A DNA stretch of 53,297 nt. Origin: Chitinophagaceae bacterium. GTDB lineage: Bacteria; Bacteroidota; Bacteroidia; Chitinophagales; Chitinophagaceae. This document shows, one piece after another, positions 8,536 through 17,310 of the stretch. The stretch lies in NCBI GenBank assembly GCA_016787065.1, contig JAEUVD010000017.1, positions 1 through 53,297 of the forward strand. Direction: 5' to 3'. Numbering within the stretch: the stretch's first letter is position 1; every line of letters starts with the position of its first letter. Both the position numbers and the translations under genes were made by a program. A model generated the notes under the pieces. That model was not told where the DNA came from and did not search any database. It saw only the letters and a list, made by a program, of their open reading frames with translations.

Positions 8536-9900
8536 ATGAAAAAACGTATACTCTGTATAGGTATGCTGATGGCATCCTTATTATTACACCTCAACGCATT
8601 CTCCCAATTAGAAAAACCGGAAACAATTGATGATAAACTGGATACTTTGTACACCAGAACGGACAATCTAACCCATGAAATGGAACGAATGAAAAAACTG
8701 CAAATTACAGGATATGTTCAATTGCAGTTTCAAATGACCGACACCGCAGGAGGAAAAGGTAATTCTTATGCCGGTGGTGGTTGGGATAATAACACGAATA
8801 GTCGATTCCAAATGCGTCGTTCCCGTTTAAAAACTGTTTATGAGAATAACGATGAGTTCGGGAATAACAAAACACAAATTGTTATGCAGATGGAGTTTTT
8901 TAATGCTGTAAACAATGCCGCTAATGGTGTAATTAGTCCGGTGGTGATCCGCGATTTTTATGGAAAATTTACAGATCCCTGGACTCGATGGTTTGGTATA
9001 AAAGCCGGTGCCATGGATAAACCATTCGGTTATGAATTAACCTATAGTTCTGGAACCAGAGAAACTCCTGAACGTGGAAGAATGAGCCAGATTTTATTTC
9101 CAGGTGAAAAGGATTATGGTGCGCAATTAGTAATTCAACCAGCTAAACAAAGTCGTTTTAATTGGTTGAAATTAGAAACCGGTTTGTATAACGGAACGGG
9201 TGTACTCAATGTTGATTTTGATAAAGAAAAAGATTGGATATCCAGATTTAGTTTCGCCAAAGGCAATTTGAATGAAACGATTAAGTATAGTGGTGGTTGT
9301 AGCTATTATTATGGCGGTCATAAATATGGAACCAAAAACAATTATCAACTTGAAGTATTAAATGATAGCACAGGAGCCATGGGTTGGAAACTCATTGATA
9401 GTAATTCAAACAATATTAATCATATAGGCTATTCTCGTTTTTTTGGTATAGATGGCCAGGTAAGTTTTGATTGGAAAGGTGGTTTAACAACACTGCGTGC
9501 TGAATATATTGGAGGAACTCATGGAGGAACGGCAACAACGAATAATACACCCCGAACGTTGCCTACTGAAGATTACCTTCAACGAAACTTCAACGGAGCT
9601 TACTTTTATTTTATTCAGAATGTAATGCACTCCAAACATTCGGTAATGATTAAGTATGATTGGTATGATCCTAATACAAAAGTAGCCGGAATGCAGATTG
9701 GCGAAAAGGGGAGTAATTTAAAATCAGCCGACATCAAGTATGCTACCTTAGGATTAGGGTACCTTTTTAACTACGATCAAAATTGGAAGTTTGTTGCCTA
9801 TGCTGATTTAGTAAAAAATGAATTGACCGGATTGGCGGGTTACACAGCTGATCGTCCGGATAATGTTTATACGTTACGACTACAATACACTTGGAGATAA
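8536..9900 (+). CDS. OprP/OprO-like phosphate-selective porin
   Basis: The protein has 454 residues. Signal peptide 1-23 (ending AFS) is followed by a short coiled-coil stretch (about 30-55), typical of this porin family, and then a beta barrel from ITGYVQLQFQ onward, with RFQMRRSRL near the first strands and a C-terminal aromatic-containing strand (LQYTWR). Such porins form anion channels for phosphate or polyphosphate in the outer membrane. The gene is 29 nt upstream of pstS, so porin and ABC transporter are likely one transcript: phosphate would cross the outer membrane here and be bound by PstS. Actual selectivity cannot be read from the sequence. Confidence 0.87.
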   Translation: MKKRILCIGMLMASLLLHLNAFSQLEKPETIDDKLDTLYTRTDNLTHEMERMKKLQITGYVQLQFQMTDTAGGKGNSYAGGGWDNNTNSRFQMRRSRLKTVYENNDEFGNNKTQIVMQMEFFNAVNNAANGVISPVVIRDFYGKFTDPWTRWFGIKAGAMDKPFGYELTYSSGTRETPERGRMSQILFPGEKDYGAQLVIQPAKQSRFNWLKLETGLYNGTGVLNVDFDKEKDWISRFSFAKGNLNETIKYSGGCSYYYGGHKYGTKNNYQLEVLNDSTGAMGWKLIDSNSNNINHIGYSRFFGIDGQVSFDWKGGLTTLRAEYIGGTHGGTATTNNTPRTLPTEDYLQRNFNGAYFYFIQNVMHSKHSVMIKYDWYDPNTKVAGMQIGEKGSNLKSADIKYATLGLGYLFNYDQNWKFVAYADLVKNELTGLAGYTADRPDNVYTLRLQYTWR

Positions 9901-9929
9901 AATTACTTAATTAATAAAGAAAAGAAAAT

Positions 9930-10739
9930 ATGAAAAGAATACTGATTGCTTTACTCGCTGTAGTTACTCTAGCGAATGCACAAAATGTTAAAATTAAAGG
10001 GAGCGACACGGTATTACCGCTTGCTCAAAAAGAGGCAGAAGCATATAATAAAAAAGGGGTTGGTAAAGTTAGTGTTACAGGTGGAGGTTCCGGCGTAGGA
10101 ATTGCCTGTTTAATTGATGGCAGTACGGATATTGCTTCCAGTAGCCGGAAAATTAAAATGGATGAAAAACTAAAATTGCAAGATGCCGGTAAAAAATTTA
10201 AAGAAGTAATTATCGCGAAAGATGCTCTCTCTATTATTGTTAATCCATCCAATACTGTTTCTCAACTAACTCGTGAACAAATTGAAGGCATTTTTACCGG
10301 TAAAATTACTAACTGGAAAGACGTTGGAGGTTCTGATATGAAAATCGTTGTTTACAGTAGAGAATCAAGTAGCGGTACATACGAATTTTTCAAAGAATTT
10401 GTAATGGCTAAAAAGAACTACACAAGCGCTGCTCTTAATATGCCTGCTACGGGTGCAGTTGTGCAAAGTGTATCTCAAACAAAAGGAGCTATTGGCTATG
10501 TTGGATTAGCATACGATAATAATGGTGTTAAACAATTAAAAGTTAGTTACGATAAAGGTAAAACCTATATTATGCCATCAATGGCTACAGCTAAGAATAA
10601 AACGTATCCTATAATACGACCTTTATACTTGTATTACAATACGAAAGATGAAACTAGAATAAAACCATTTTTGGATTTTTGTTTATCCAAAGAAGGTCAA
10701 GCTATAGTTGAAAAAACAGGCTATGTTCCTTTGGATTAA
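9930..10739 (+). CDS. pstS: Phosphate-binding protein PstS
   Basis: This is the periplasmic phosphate receptor of the Pst ABC transporter, 269 residues with a signal peptide (1-17, ending ANA). Binding-site motifs are visible: GSDTVLPL (24-31), GGGSGVGI (51-58), GSTDIASSSR (64-73) and SRESSSGTYEFF (143-154). The stretch IFTGKITNWKDVGG (121-134) is the usual PstS hinge-region motif. There is no lipobox, so it is probably soluble. It lies between the porin and pstC; its similarity to a loop in PstC is described under that gene. Confidence 0.96.
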   Translation: MKRILIALLAVVTLANAQNVKIKGSDTVLPLAQKEAEAYNKKGVGKVSVTGGGSGVGIACLIDGSTDIASSSRKIKMDEKLKLQDAGKKFKEVIIAKDALSIIVNPSNTVSQLTREQIEGIFTGKITNWKDVGGSDMKIVVYSRESSSGTYEFFKEFVMAKKNYTSAALNMPATGAVVQSVSQTKGAIGYVGLAYDNNGVKQLKVSYDKGKTYIMPSMATAKNKTYPIIRPLYLYYNTKDETRIKPFLDFCLSKEGQAIVEKTGYVPLD

Positions 10740-10787
10740 TAGCATCATTTAGTCTTCACATTTCAAAGAAATTATACAGTTTCAATA

Positions 10788-11975
10788 ATGAAAAAACTAT
10801 TCACGAGGTTTCAAGAAATAGTATTACTAGTTAGTGGATGGTTTACCAGTATCATGGTATTGTTGATCGTATTTTTTCTATTTAAGGAAGGAATTAAAAT
10901 CTTTGGAAAGAAACCGGTAGAAGAAGGATTTGTTATGGCTGTGCATCCAAATAATTTGGTGAACAGTATTAGTCCGGGAATGTGCAAAGATATTTTTGAT
11001 GGTAAGATCGAAAACTGGGAACGATTGGGTGGTAGAAGTTACCCTATAGAGTTAGCAACCTTAGAAGACATAGGTTCTTTGTATACTGAAGAAGAGATTG
11101 GTAGCGAAATGGAACATCTTGATTCTTGTTTTAACGATTACATCAACAAACATGAAGGCGCATTAATATCCTTACCAAAATCTGCTGTTTCATCTTCCTT
11201 TAAGGGTAAAATTATCAGCGTAAAGAAAATTTCTTTAAATTCTTTTATTCGCGGTATTGAATGGTTTCCAACCTCAAAACCAGTAGCACAATTTGGAATC
11301 TTGCCATTAATAACCGGAACCTTATTAGTTAGTTTAGGAGCCATTTTATTTGCCTTACCGCTGGGTTTAGCTTGTGCCATTTACATGGCGGAGATTACGA
11401 ATAAAAGAACAAGGTCATTCATGAAACCTATAGTTGAACTATTAGCCGGAATTCCAAGCGTAGTTTATGGTTTCTTCGGATTAGTAGTTATTGTTCCTCT
11501 TATTCAAAAAGTATTTCATTTGGATGTTGGGGAAACAGCGCTATCTGGAAGTATTATTCTTGGTATTATGGCCCTTCCTACGATTATAACTATTTCAGAA
11601 GATGCTTTACGTAATGTGCCGGTTTCGATGCGAGAAGCGAGTATTGCTTTAGGTGCAACGAAGTGGCAAACTATTTCTAAAGTATTAATTCCATATAGTT
11701 TAAATGGAATCACTACGGCCATTGCACTTGGCATAGGAAGAGCTATTGGTGAAACCATGGCAGTTCTTATGGTTACAGGTAATGCCGGAAACCTAACACT
11801 GAGTTATCTTAAACCAATTCGAACCATACCCGCTACGATTGCCGCAGAATTGGGCGAAGCACCTGCTGGTGGCATGCACTATCAAGCATTATTTACCTTG
11901 GGATGTGTACTTTTTGTATTCACATTAGCTATAAACATTTATATCAATTTTGTAACGAAACGAAGAAGAATGTAA
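10788..11975 (+). CDS. pstC: Phosphate ABC permease PstC with a PstS-like periplasmic loop
   Basis: PstC and PstA form the membrane channel of the high-affinity phosphate transporter. This copy has 395 residues, longer than the ~300-320 usual for proteobacterial PstC. After TM1 (about 13-33) a ~135-residue loop precedes TM2 (about 172-195). Residues 47-105 align by eye with PstS 97-160: VHPNNLV against VNPSNTV, and IFDGKIENWERLGG against IFTGKITNWKDVGG. Residues 123-146 resemble the next PstS segment. The loop lacks the SSSGT phosphate-binding run. The permease part has normal features, including REASIALGATKWQTI for ABC contact. The stop codon overlaps the pstA start by 1 nt. Confidence 0.94.
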   Translation: MKKLFTRFQEIVLLVSGWFTSIMVLLIVFFLFKEGIKIFGKKPVEEGFVMAVHPNNLVNSISPGMCKDIFDGKIENWERLGGRSYPIELATLEDIGSLYTEEEIGSEMEHLDSCFNDYINKHEGALISLPKSAVSSSFKGKIISVKKISLNSFIRGIEWFPTSKPVAQFGILPLITGTLLVSLGAILFALPLGLACAIYMAEITNKRTRSFMKPIVELLAGIPSVVYGFFGLVVIVPLIQKVFHLDVGETALSGSIILGIMALPTIITISEDALRNVPVSMREASIALGATKWQTISKVLIPYSLNGITTAIALGIGRAIGETMAVLMVTGNAGNLTLSYLKPIRTIPATIAAELGEAPAGGMHYQALFTLGCVLFVFTLAINIYINFVTKRRRM

Positions 11976-12823
11976 TGGATGCAAAAAGAAAACAGCAAGT
12001 AGTTTTTACAGCAATCAAAACGATGAGTTTTCTGGTTGTAGCTATTTTAGTTATTATACTGGGTTTCATTTTTATTAATGGCATACAAGTAATCTCCTGG
12101 GATTTTCTCACAAAAATGCCGGAAGATGGTATGTTAAAAGGAGGCATTTTCCCTGCAATTGTAGGAACCGTATGCTTAATTTTTGGGAGCATGTTATTCG
12201 CTTTTCCTATTGGGGTATTAAGCGGAATTTATATGAACGAATATTTAAAGGAAGGCCCAATTAAACAATTCATTCGTTTAATGACCGACAATCTTGCCGG
12301 TATTCCAAGCATCGTTTTTGGATTATTTGGGATGGCCTTTTTTGTGAATAAATTAGGTTTCGGAGATAGTATTTTAGCCGGCTCGCTAACATTAGCAATA
12401 CTAGCGATACCTGTTATCATTCGAACAACCGAAGAAGCTTTACGCTCCGTTGATAAAACCTATCGCGAGGCAAGTTATGCATTGGGTGCTACCAAACTTC
12501 ATACTATTAAGAAGGTAATTTTACCAATTGCCTTTCCAAATATTTTAACTGGTTTTATACTTTCTGTTGGTAGAGTAAGTGGTGAAACTGCACCCATCTT
12601 ATTCACTGTGGCAGCCTACTTTCTTCCGAAACTTCCGCAAAGTATAATGGAGCAAGTGATGGCTTTACCTTATCATTTATATGTTATGGCAACCAGTGGA
12701 ACGGATATCGAAAAGGCACGACCACTTGCTTATGGTACAGCCTTGGTGTTAATTTTTATTGTACTAATCTGTAACCTGGCGGCAAATATTATTCGGAACC
12801 GATACACAAAAACTAAAAAGTAA
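11975..12823 (+). CDS. pstA: Phosphate ABC permease PstA
   Basis: The ATG at 11975 overlaps the pstC stop (TAATG) and gives 282 residues, the normal PstA length; the longer frame from 11903 would run inside pstC. Six hydrophobic segments are visible. The cytoplasmic coupling loop reads [18 protein letters not shown], parallel to that of PstC, and [13 protein letters not shown] matches the conserved end of the permease domain. It pairs with PstC in the inner membrane and is powered by PstB, encoded 5 nt downstream. Confidence 0.95.
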   Translation: MDAKRKQQVVFTAIKTMSFLVVAILVIILGFIFINGIQVISWDFLTKMPEDGMLKGGIFPAIVGTVCLIFGSMLFAFPIGVLSGIYMNEYLKEGPIKQFIRLMTDNLAGIPSIVFGLFGMAFFVNKLGFGDSILAGSLTLAILAIPVIIRTTEEALRSVDKTYREASYALGATKLHTIKKVILPIAFPNILTGFILSVGRVSGETAPILFTVAAYFLPKLPQSIMEQVMALPYHLYVMATSGTDIEKARPLAYGTALVLIFIVLICNLAANIIRNRYTKTKK

Positions 12824-12828
12824 TCAGA

Positions 12829-13575
12829 ATGATTCAGATTGAAAAAGTCAATTTCTTTTATGGTATTCAAAAAGCTTTGAACAACATAAATCTATCTGTG
12901 CCACAACATTCTGTAATGGCATTTATCGGACCCAGCGGTTGCGGAAAATCAACCTTGCTTCGATTAATTAACCGAATGAATGATTTGATTGATGGTACAA
13001 AAATGGAAGGGCTTATTACCGTGGATGGCATGAACATTTACGATAAGAAAATCGACATAGAAACCTTAAGAAAAAATGTGGGCATGGTATTCCAAAAACC
13101 AAATCCTTTCCCAAAAACAATTTTTGAAAATGTGGCCTATGGACTCCGTGTTTCTGGAATGAGTAATGCAACCGAATTGAAAGACAGAGTAGAGAATGCA
13201 CTCATCCAAGCGGCGTTATGGAAAGAAGTGGAACCGGTTTTACATAAAAATGCCACGAATTTATCGGGCGGTCAACAGCAACGGCTCTGTATTGCCCGAT
13301 GTTTAGCTGTTAATCCAAAAATAATTCTTATGGATGAACCAGCATCTGCGTTAGATCCTATTTCTACCTCTAAAATCGAAGAACTGATTTTAGAACTAAA
13401 ACTGAATCATACCATTGTTATTGTAACGCATAATATGCAGCAGGCCTTACGCGTAAGTGATTACACCTCTTTCTTTTACTTAGGCGAACTCATAGAATGC
13501 AACACAACTTCCGAAATTTTTAACAACCCTAAACAAGATAAAACTAGGAATTATGTAACCGGTAAATTTGGTTAA
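12829..13575 (+). CDS. pstB: Phosphate ABC transporter ATPase PstB
   Basis: This 248-residue cytoplasmic ATPase drives PstCA. Walker A is GPSGCGKST, the Q-loop lies in [15 protein letters not shown], the ABC signature is LSGGQQQR, Walker B is [12 protein letters not shown] and the H-loop is IVTHN. The FQKPNPFP Q-loop and the IYDKKID segment are typical of PstB rather than other ABC ATPases. It follows pstA by 5 nt. Confidence 0.97.
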   Translation: MIQIEKVNFFYGIQKALNNINLSVPQHSVMAFIGPSGCGKSTLLRLINRMNDLIDGTKMEGLITVDGMNIYDKKIDIETLRKNVGMVFQKPNPFPKTIFENVAYGLRVSGMSNATELKDRVENALIQAALWKEVEPVLHKNATNLSGGQQQRLCIARCLAVNPKIILMDEPASALDPISTSKIEELILELKLNHTIVIVTHNMQQALRVSDYTSFFYLGELIECNTTSEIFNNPKQDKTRNYVTGKFG

Positions 13576-13646
13576 TAACTTAGCAACAAGTTCATTTGCA
13601 TCAGAATACACAGCAGCGTACTTTTAAATTCAAAATATATCAAAAA

Positions 13647-14291
13647 ATGGCATTTAACATTTTAAAATTCTTCCAACCCAAAGATCGCGTTTTCTACAAT
13701 TTATTTGAAAAGGTAGTTCAAAACAACACCCTTCTTGGCAAGAAACTGAAGGAACTAGTTTTTACTGCCGACTTCAACGATCGTCAAAATATCATTGTAC
13801 AAATAGAAGGGTTAGAACATGACAACGATGAAATTACCCATCAAATTTTTACAGAATTAGGAAAGAATTTTATCACGCCGTTTGACCGTGAAGATATTCA
13901 CTACTTGGCTTCTGCATTGGATGATATCGCAGATTATATTCAGTCATCGGCTAAGAAAATAAATTTCTATAAGGTAAACCCGGATGATCAGGGCTTTCAA
14001 AAATTTGCTGAGATTATTGAGCAAGGTACCGAACTTCTGCATACTGCCGTAATGGAACTACGTAACATGAAGAATGTTGGAAGTATTACAAATGCCATTG
14101 TAAAAATTAATAGTCTGGAAAATCAAGGGGATGATATTTATGATATGAGTATAGAACGACTATTCGCAACCGAACCAGATGCTAAGGAAGTAATTAAAAA
14201 ACGTGAAATTTTTCAGGTGATGGAATTGGTAACCGATAAAATGGAAGATGCAGCCAATGTCATTGAATCCATTCTGGTTAAATATGCTTAA
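13647..14291 (+). CDS. DUF47 / PhoU-like phosphate transport accessory protein
   Basis: The ATG at 13647 gives 214 residues; an upstream in-frame TTG (13596) adds 17 residues of no recognised character and is less likely. The protein is all-helical, with repeated acidic segments such as LEHDNDEITHQIF and LENQGDDIYDM, the E-x(n)-D metal-binding pattern of PhoU and DUF47 proteins. DUF47 proteins commonly sit beside PiT transporters, as here (PiT follows after 119 nt). Its place between pstB and PiT is where many bacteria keep phoU, so it may serve both transporters. No canonical two-repeat PhoU was seen in the window. Confidence 0.88.
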   Translation: MAFNILKFFQPKDRVFYNLFEKVVQNNTLLGKKLKELVFTADFNDRQNIIVQIEGLEHDNDEITHQIFTELGKNFITPFDREDIHYLASALDDIADYIQSSAKKINFYKVNPDDQGFQKFAEIIEQGTELLHTAVMELRNMKNVGSITNAIVKINSLENQGDDIYDMSIERLFATEPDAKEVIKKREIFQVMELVTDKMEDAANVIESILVKYA

Positions 14292-14339
14292 AACTGATTT
14301 CAATTTTCTTTCGAATTTTCATTTTCAGAGAAATAAATC

Positions 14340-14426
14340 ATGGCAGAAATAAAAGAAATCACATTCGATAAAAACCGATCAAAGATCACCAAATCCTCAA
14401 ATAAACATACATGTCATTTGTATTAA
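14340..14426 (+). CDS. Possible 28-residue small ORF overlapping the PiT start
   Basis: An ATG at 14340 opens a 28-codon frame that ends at 14424-14426, overlapping the first codons of the PiT gene in another frame. The peptide is hydrophilic and lysine-rich. It could be a leader whose translation couples to PiT, or chance. No strong ribosome binding site is visible. Confidence 0.2.
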   Translation: MAEIKEITFDKNRSKITKSSNKHTCHLY

Positions 14427-16117
14427 TAATTATAATTCTTGCCTTGATATTCGATTATATCAATGGTTTTCATGACGCGGCAAACTCAATTGCAACTGTT
14501 GTATCAACAAAAGTTTTAACTCCGTTTCAGGCTGTGCTTTGGGCGGCGTTTTTTAATGTAGTAGCCTTCTTTATCTTCAAAGATCATGCGGTGGCTAATA
14601 CAATTGGTAAAACGGTATTTAAAGATTTTATCACATTGCCTGTAATTTTCTCCGGATTGATTGCTGCGATATTTTGGAATCTTCTTACCTGGTGGTACGG
14701 TATTCCTTCCTCTTCATCGCATACCTTAATAGGAGGCTTTGCAGGGGCGGCAATTACAGCAGCCTGGATGAAAGATTCATCTTTAGATCTAGCTCAAATT
14801 ATTGATAGTGGCAAGGTATTTAAAACGGTAGCCTTTATTTTCCTCGCACCTTTAATTGGGATGCTCATTTCTATGTTTTTTACCCTAGTGATGATACAGC
14901 GACTAACATGGATTAAATGTGGTATTCTCGCCTTGGTAGGTGTTGGTTTGTGGTTTCTGTTTCAGAATTTTCAGGAAGGAAAAATCAAAGAAAACCTTAC
15001 TAAATTTTATCGTATCGATAAGAATTCAAAAATTGTTTCAGACGAAACAATTAAAATGAAGAAATTAACGGAACCGGAGAAAATAGAAGAATGTAAAAAG
15101 AAAATAGAAGAGGCACAGGGTAAAGTGACTAAAGCGGAATTAGCATTAAAAAAATCACAACCCTTTTTTCATCAGTATGAAAGTAAAGGTGCCGATTGGG
15201 TAGCCGAGCAAATTGTGGCTAATGTGGATATTAAAACTACAGTTACGTCACGTATTGGCGATAAACTCAACGCATTTTATAAAACAGAACAGCTAAAAGT
15301 TCTATCTAAAAGGAATGAAACCCGAAAGAAAGAATTTGAATATGCAAAAGCAACCGTGGATAGTTTGAAGCCATTAGCAAAGAAATATTATGATGTTGGC
15401 TATGATTCTATGATTGCGTTAATGGTTACTAAGGCAAATATGAACCCCTTAGATGCTATTAAATTCAAGGATAAAATGAAGTTTGATGTTACGAATGATT
15501 TATCGAAAGAAATTAGTAAAGGCGATAATAAAATGCTTCGCTATTTCATTTTGGGTGGGCTTTTAATTTTTATTATTTCATTCATTTTTGTGGAGAAGCT
15601 CCGCGAGCCAAGTGCTGGTCGTCAGGCTACTTTATTCAAACGTTTACAGCTATTAAGTAGTGCTGGTTTTAGCATCGGTCATGGTGGTAATGATGCGCAA
15701 AAAGTAATGGGAATTATTGCAGCCGCCTTAATGGCGAACGGCGATATTTTGGATATTAAGGATATGCCGAATTGGGTTCCATTATCCTGTTATGCTGCAA
15801 TCGGTTTAGGTACCTTAAGTGGAGGATGGAAAATCGTAAAAACCATGGGAACCAAAATAACCAAAGTAACTCCGTTGGAAGGTGTTTGTGCTGAAACTGC
15901 CGGAGCTACCACCTTATTCTTAACGGAACAAATGGGAATACCGGTAAGTACAACGCATACTATTACAGGTTCTATTATCGGTGTTGGTGCTACCAAACGA
16001 CTCAGCGCAGTGCGTTGGGGTGTTACCATCAATTTACTTTGGGCTTGGATTCTAACTATTCCGGTAAGTGCCTTACTTGCGGCATTAACTTATTGGATTT
16101 ATACCTTAGTGAATTAG
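14411..16117 (+). CDS. PiT family inorganic phosphate transporter with a large hydrophilic insert
   Basis: PiT proteins are secondary low-affinity phosphate transporters of the inner membrane. The two family signatures are present: NGFHDAANSIATVVSTKVL in the N-terminal half (residues 18-36) and GHGGNDAQKVMGI in the C-terminal half (423-435). Each is followed by hydrophobic helices and a VSTTHT- or PSSSSHT-type repeat. Between the halves, residues about 189-375 form a long charged, helical and partly coiled-coil segment (for example IEECKKKIEEAQGKV), which brings the length to 568. It probably lies on one face of the membrane. The gene follows the DUF47 gene and is likely the last of the phosphate operon. 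Confidence 0.94.
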   Translation: MSFVLIIIILALIFDYINGFHDAANSIATVVSTKVLTPFQAVLWAAFFNVVAFFIFKDHAVANTIGKTVFKDFITLPVIFSGLIAAIFWNLLTWWYGIPSSSSHTLIGGFAGAAITAAWMKDSSLDLAQIIDSGKVFKTVAFIFLAPLIGMLISMFFTLVMIQRLTWIKCGILALVGVGLWFLFQNFQEGKIKENLTKFYRIDKNSKIVSDETIKMKKLTEPEKIEECKKKIEEAQGKVTKAELALKKSQPFFHQYESKGADWVAEQIVANVDIKTTVTSRIGDKLNAFYKTEQLKVLSKRNETRKKEFEYAKATVDSLKPLAKKYYDVGYDSMIALMVTKANMNPLDAIKFKDKMKFDVTNDLSKEISKGDNKMLRYFILGGLLIFIISFIFVEKLREPSAGRQATLFKRLQLLSSAGFSIGHGGNDAQKVMGIIAAALMANGDILDIKDMPNWVPLSCYAAIGLGTLSGGWKIVKTMGTKITKVTPLEGVCAETAGATTLFLTEQMGIPVSTTHTITGSIIGVGATKRLSAVRWGVTINLLWAWILTIPVSALLAALTYWIYTLVN

Positions 16118-16240
16118 AACGGTTTGATTTTTATAAAATACCAGATTTTTTAACTCGAAATATCCTTAAGTTGAACGGATAATGTAGCATGGCAGTCGCA
16201 TGTTGGAAGGATATAGAAATCTTACGAATTGCAATGCAAC

Positions 16241-17305
16241 TCACAATACCTTCAACAGTTTTGTCATTGTTTCTACATCACAGCTAGGAAAATTTGCTAT
16301 TCTAATTTGTTTATTCTTTTCCTCTCCGTATCCTCCGGCAATATGAAAACCTTGTGCATTTAGCTTTTGATTGAGTGCCGAGGCTGGAACAGTTGTATCA
16401 CAAACGAGAGTAGTACGACTAATAACCTCTTTAACATCCGTCCTAAATTGAAAGCGTTCATCCCCTTGAAGAAACGAATACAATCTTTCAAATTTTTCTT
16501 CAGTTTCTTGTCGAATCGTCTTAATTCCCGTTCGATTCATGTCTTCAACAATTTTACCTAGAACATAAATAGCCATAGTATTTGGTGTTGACGGTGTTTC
16601 ATATGTTCGATAATTTTTTTCAAACGCACTCAGTCTAAAATGAGCAGCGTTCATTACGCCTTCTTGTTCGAGTTGCGTGGCTTTTGATAAACAAGCTTCA
16701 TTTACAATCCATACACCTAATCCTGGGGGCATACCCATGCCTTTTTGAACAGAGAAAAAAGAACAATCTATTTTTGAATAATCTAGATTTACATAAGGTA
16801 CTGCACTTACAATGTCACAACAAATCAAAGCATTCGGATAACGTTCTTTAACGGCCGCAATTTCGTTCTCTTCAACTCTGATACCACTGGATGTTTCATT
16901 TTGTGTGAAGCAAATAATTTCTGTTTCATCTGGAATAGCTATATGCTGCAAATGCTCAAATCCCAAACCGTCGGGAACTTGATATTTTTCAGGTTGTTTA
17001 GCGGTTAGCTTTCCAAAGTCATAGAATTTTTTGGAAAAGGCCCCCTGCACGAAATGGAAGGAAGTACGTCGCACTAAATTGAAAAAGATGCGTTCCCAAA
17101 TTTCAGTTGCCGATGCAGTAAAAAAAATACGATGACTTGAAGGGATATTCATTAAAATTCGCAATTGTTCATCCGTATGCTGATAAATTTTTCGAAACGT
17201 TTCCGATCGATGTGAAACTGAACCAAGTTGTTGGTTAAACGCATCCTGATAATGCTTAGTGCATGTAGGATATAATTGAGATGGGCCGACGGTAAAATAA
17301 AACAT
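16241..17305 (-). CDS. serC: Phosphoserine aminotransferase
   Basis: This PLP enzyme converts 3-phosphohydroxypyruvate plus glutamate to phosphoserine, the second step of serine synthesis. The 354-residue length is normal. The start FTVGPSQLYP and the segment SVSHRSETFRKI (29-40) are family hallmarks. D164 (ICCDIVSAVP) and the Schiff-base lysine K188 (SVQKGMGMPPG) are in place. The gene starts 5 nt after the serA stop. Together with serA and serB it forms a complete serine pathway in one minus-strand operon. Confidence 0.93.
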   Translation of the reverse strand: MFYFTVGPSQLYPTCTKHYQDAFNQQLGSVSHRSETFRKIYQHTDEQLRILMNIPSSHRIFFTASATEIWERIFFNLVRRTSFHFVQGAFSKKFYDFGKLTAKQPEKYQVPDGLGFEHLQHIAIPDETEIICFTQNETSSGIRVEENEIAAVKERYPNALICCDIVSAVPYVNLDYSKIDCSFFSVQKGMGMPPGLGVWIVNEACLSKATQLEQEGVMNAAHFRLSAFEKNYRTYETPSTPNTMAIYVLGKIVEDMNRTGIKTIRQETEEKFERLYSFLQGDERFQFRTDVKEVISRTTLVCDTTVPASALNQKLNAQGFHIAGGYGEEKNKQIRIANFPSCDVETMTKLLKVL

Positions 17306-17310
17306 GATTC

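Noticed and set aside
16118..16240. Possible terminator between the convergent PiT and serC genes
   Set aside because: Only short AT-rich self-complementarity (around ATTTTTATAAAAT) was seen, without a GC stem.
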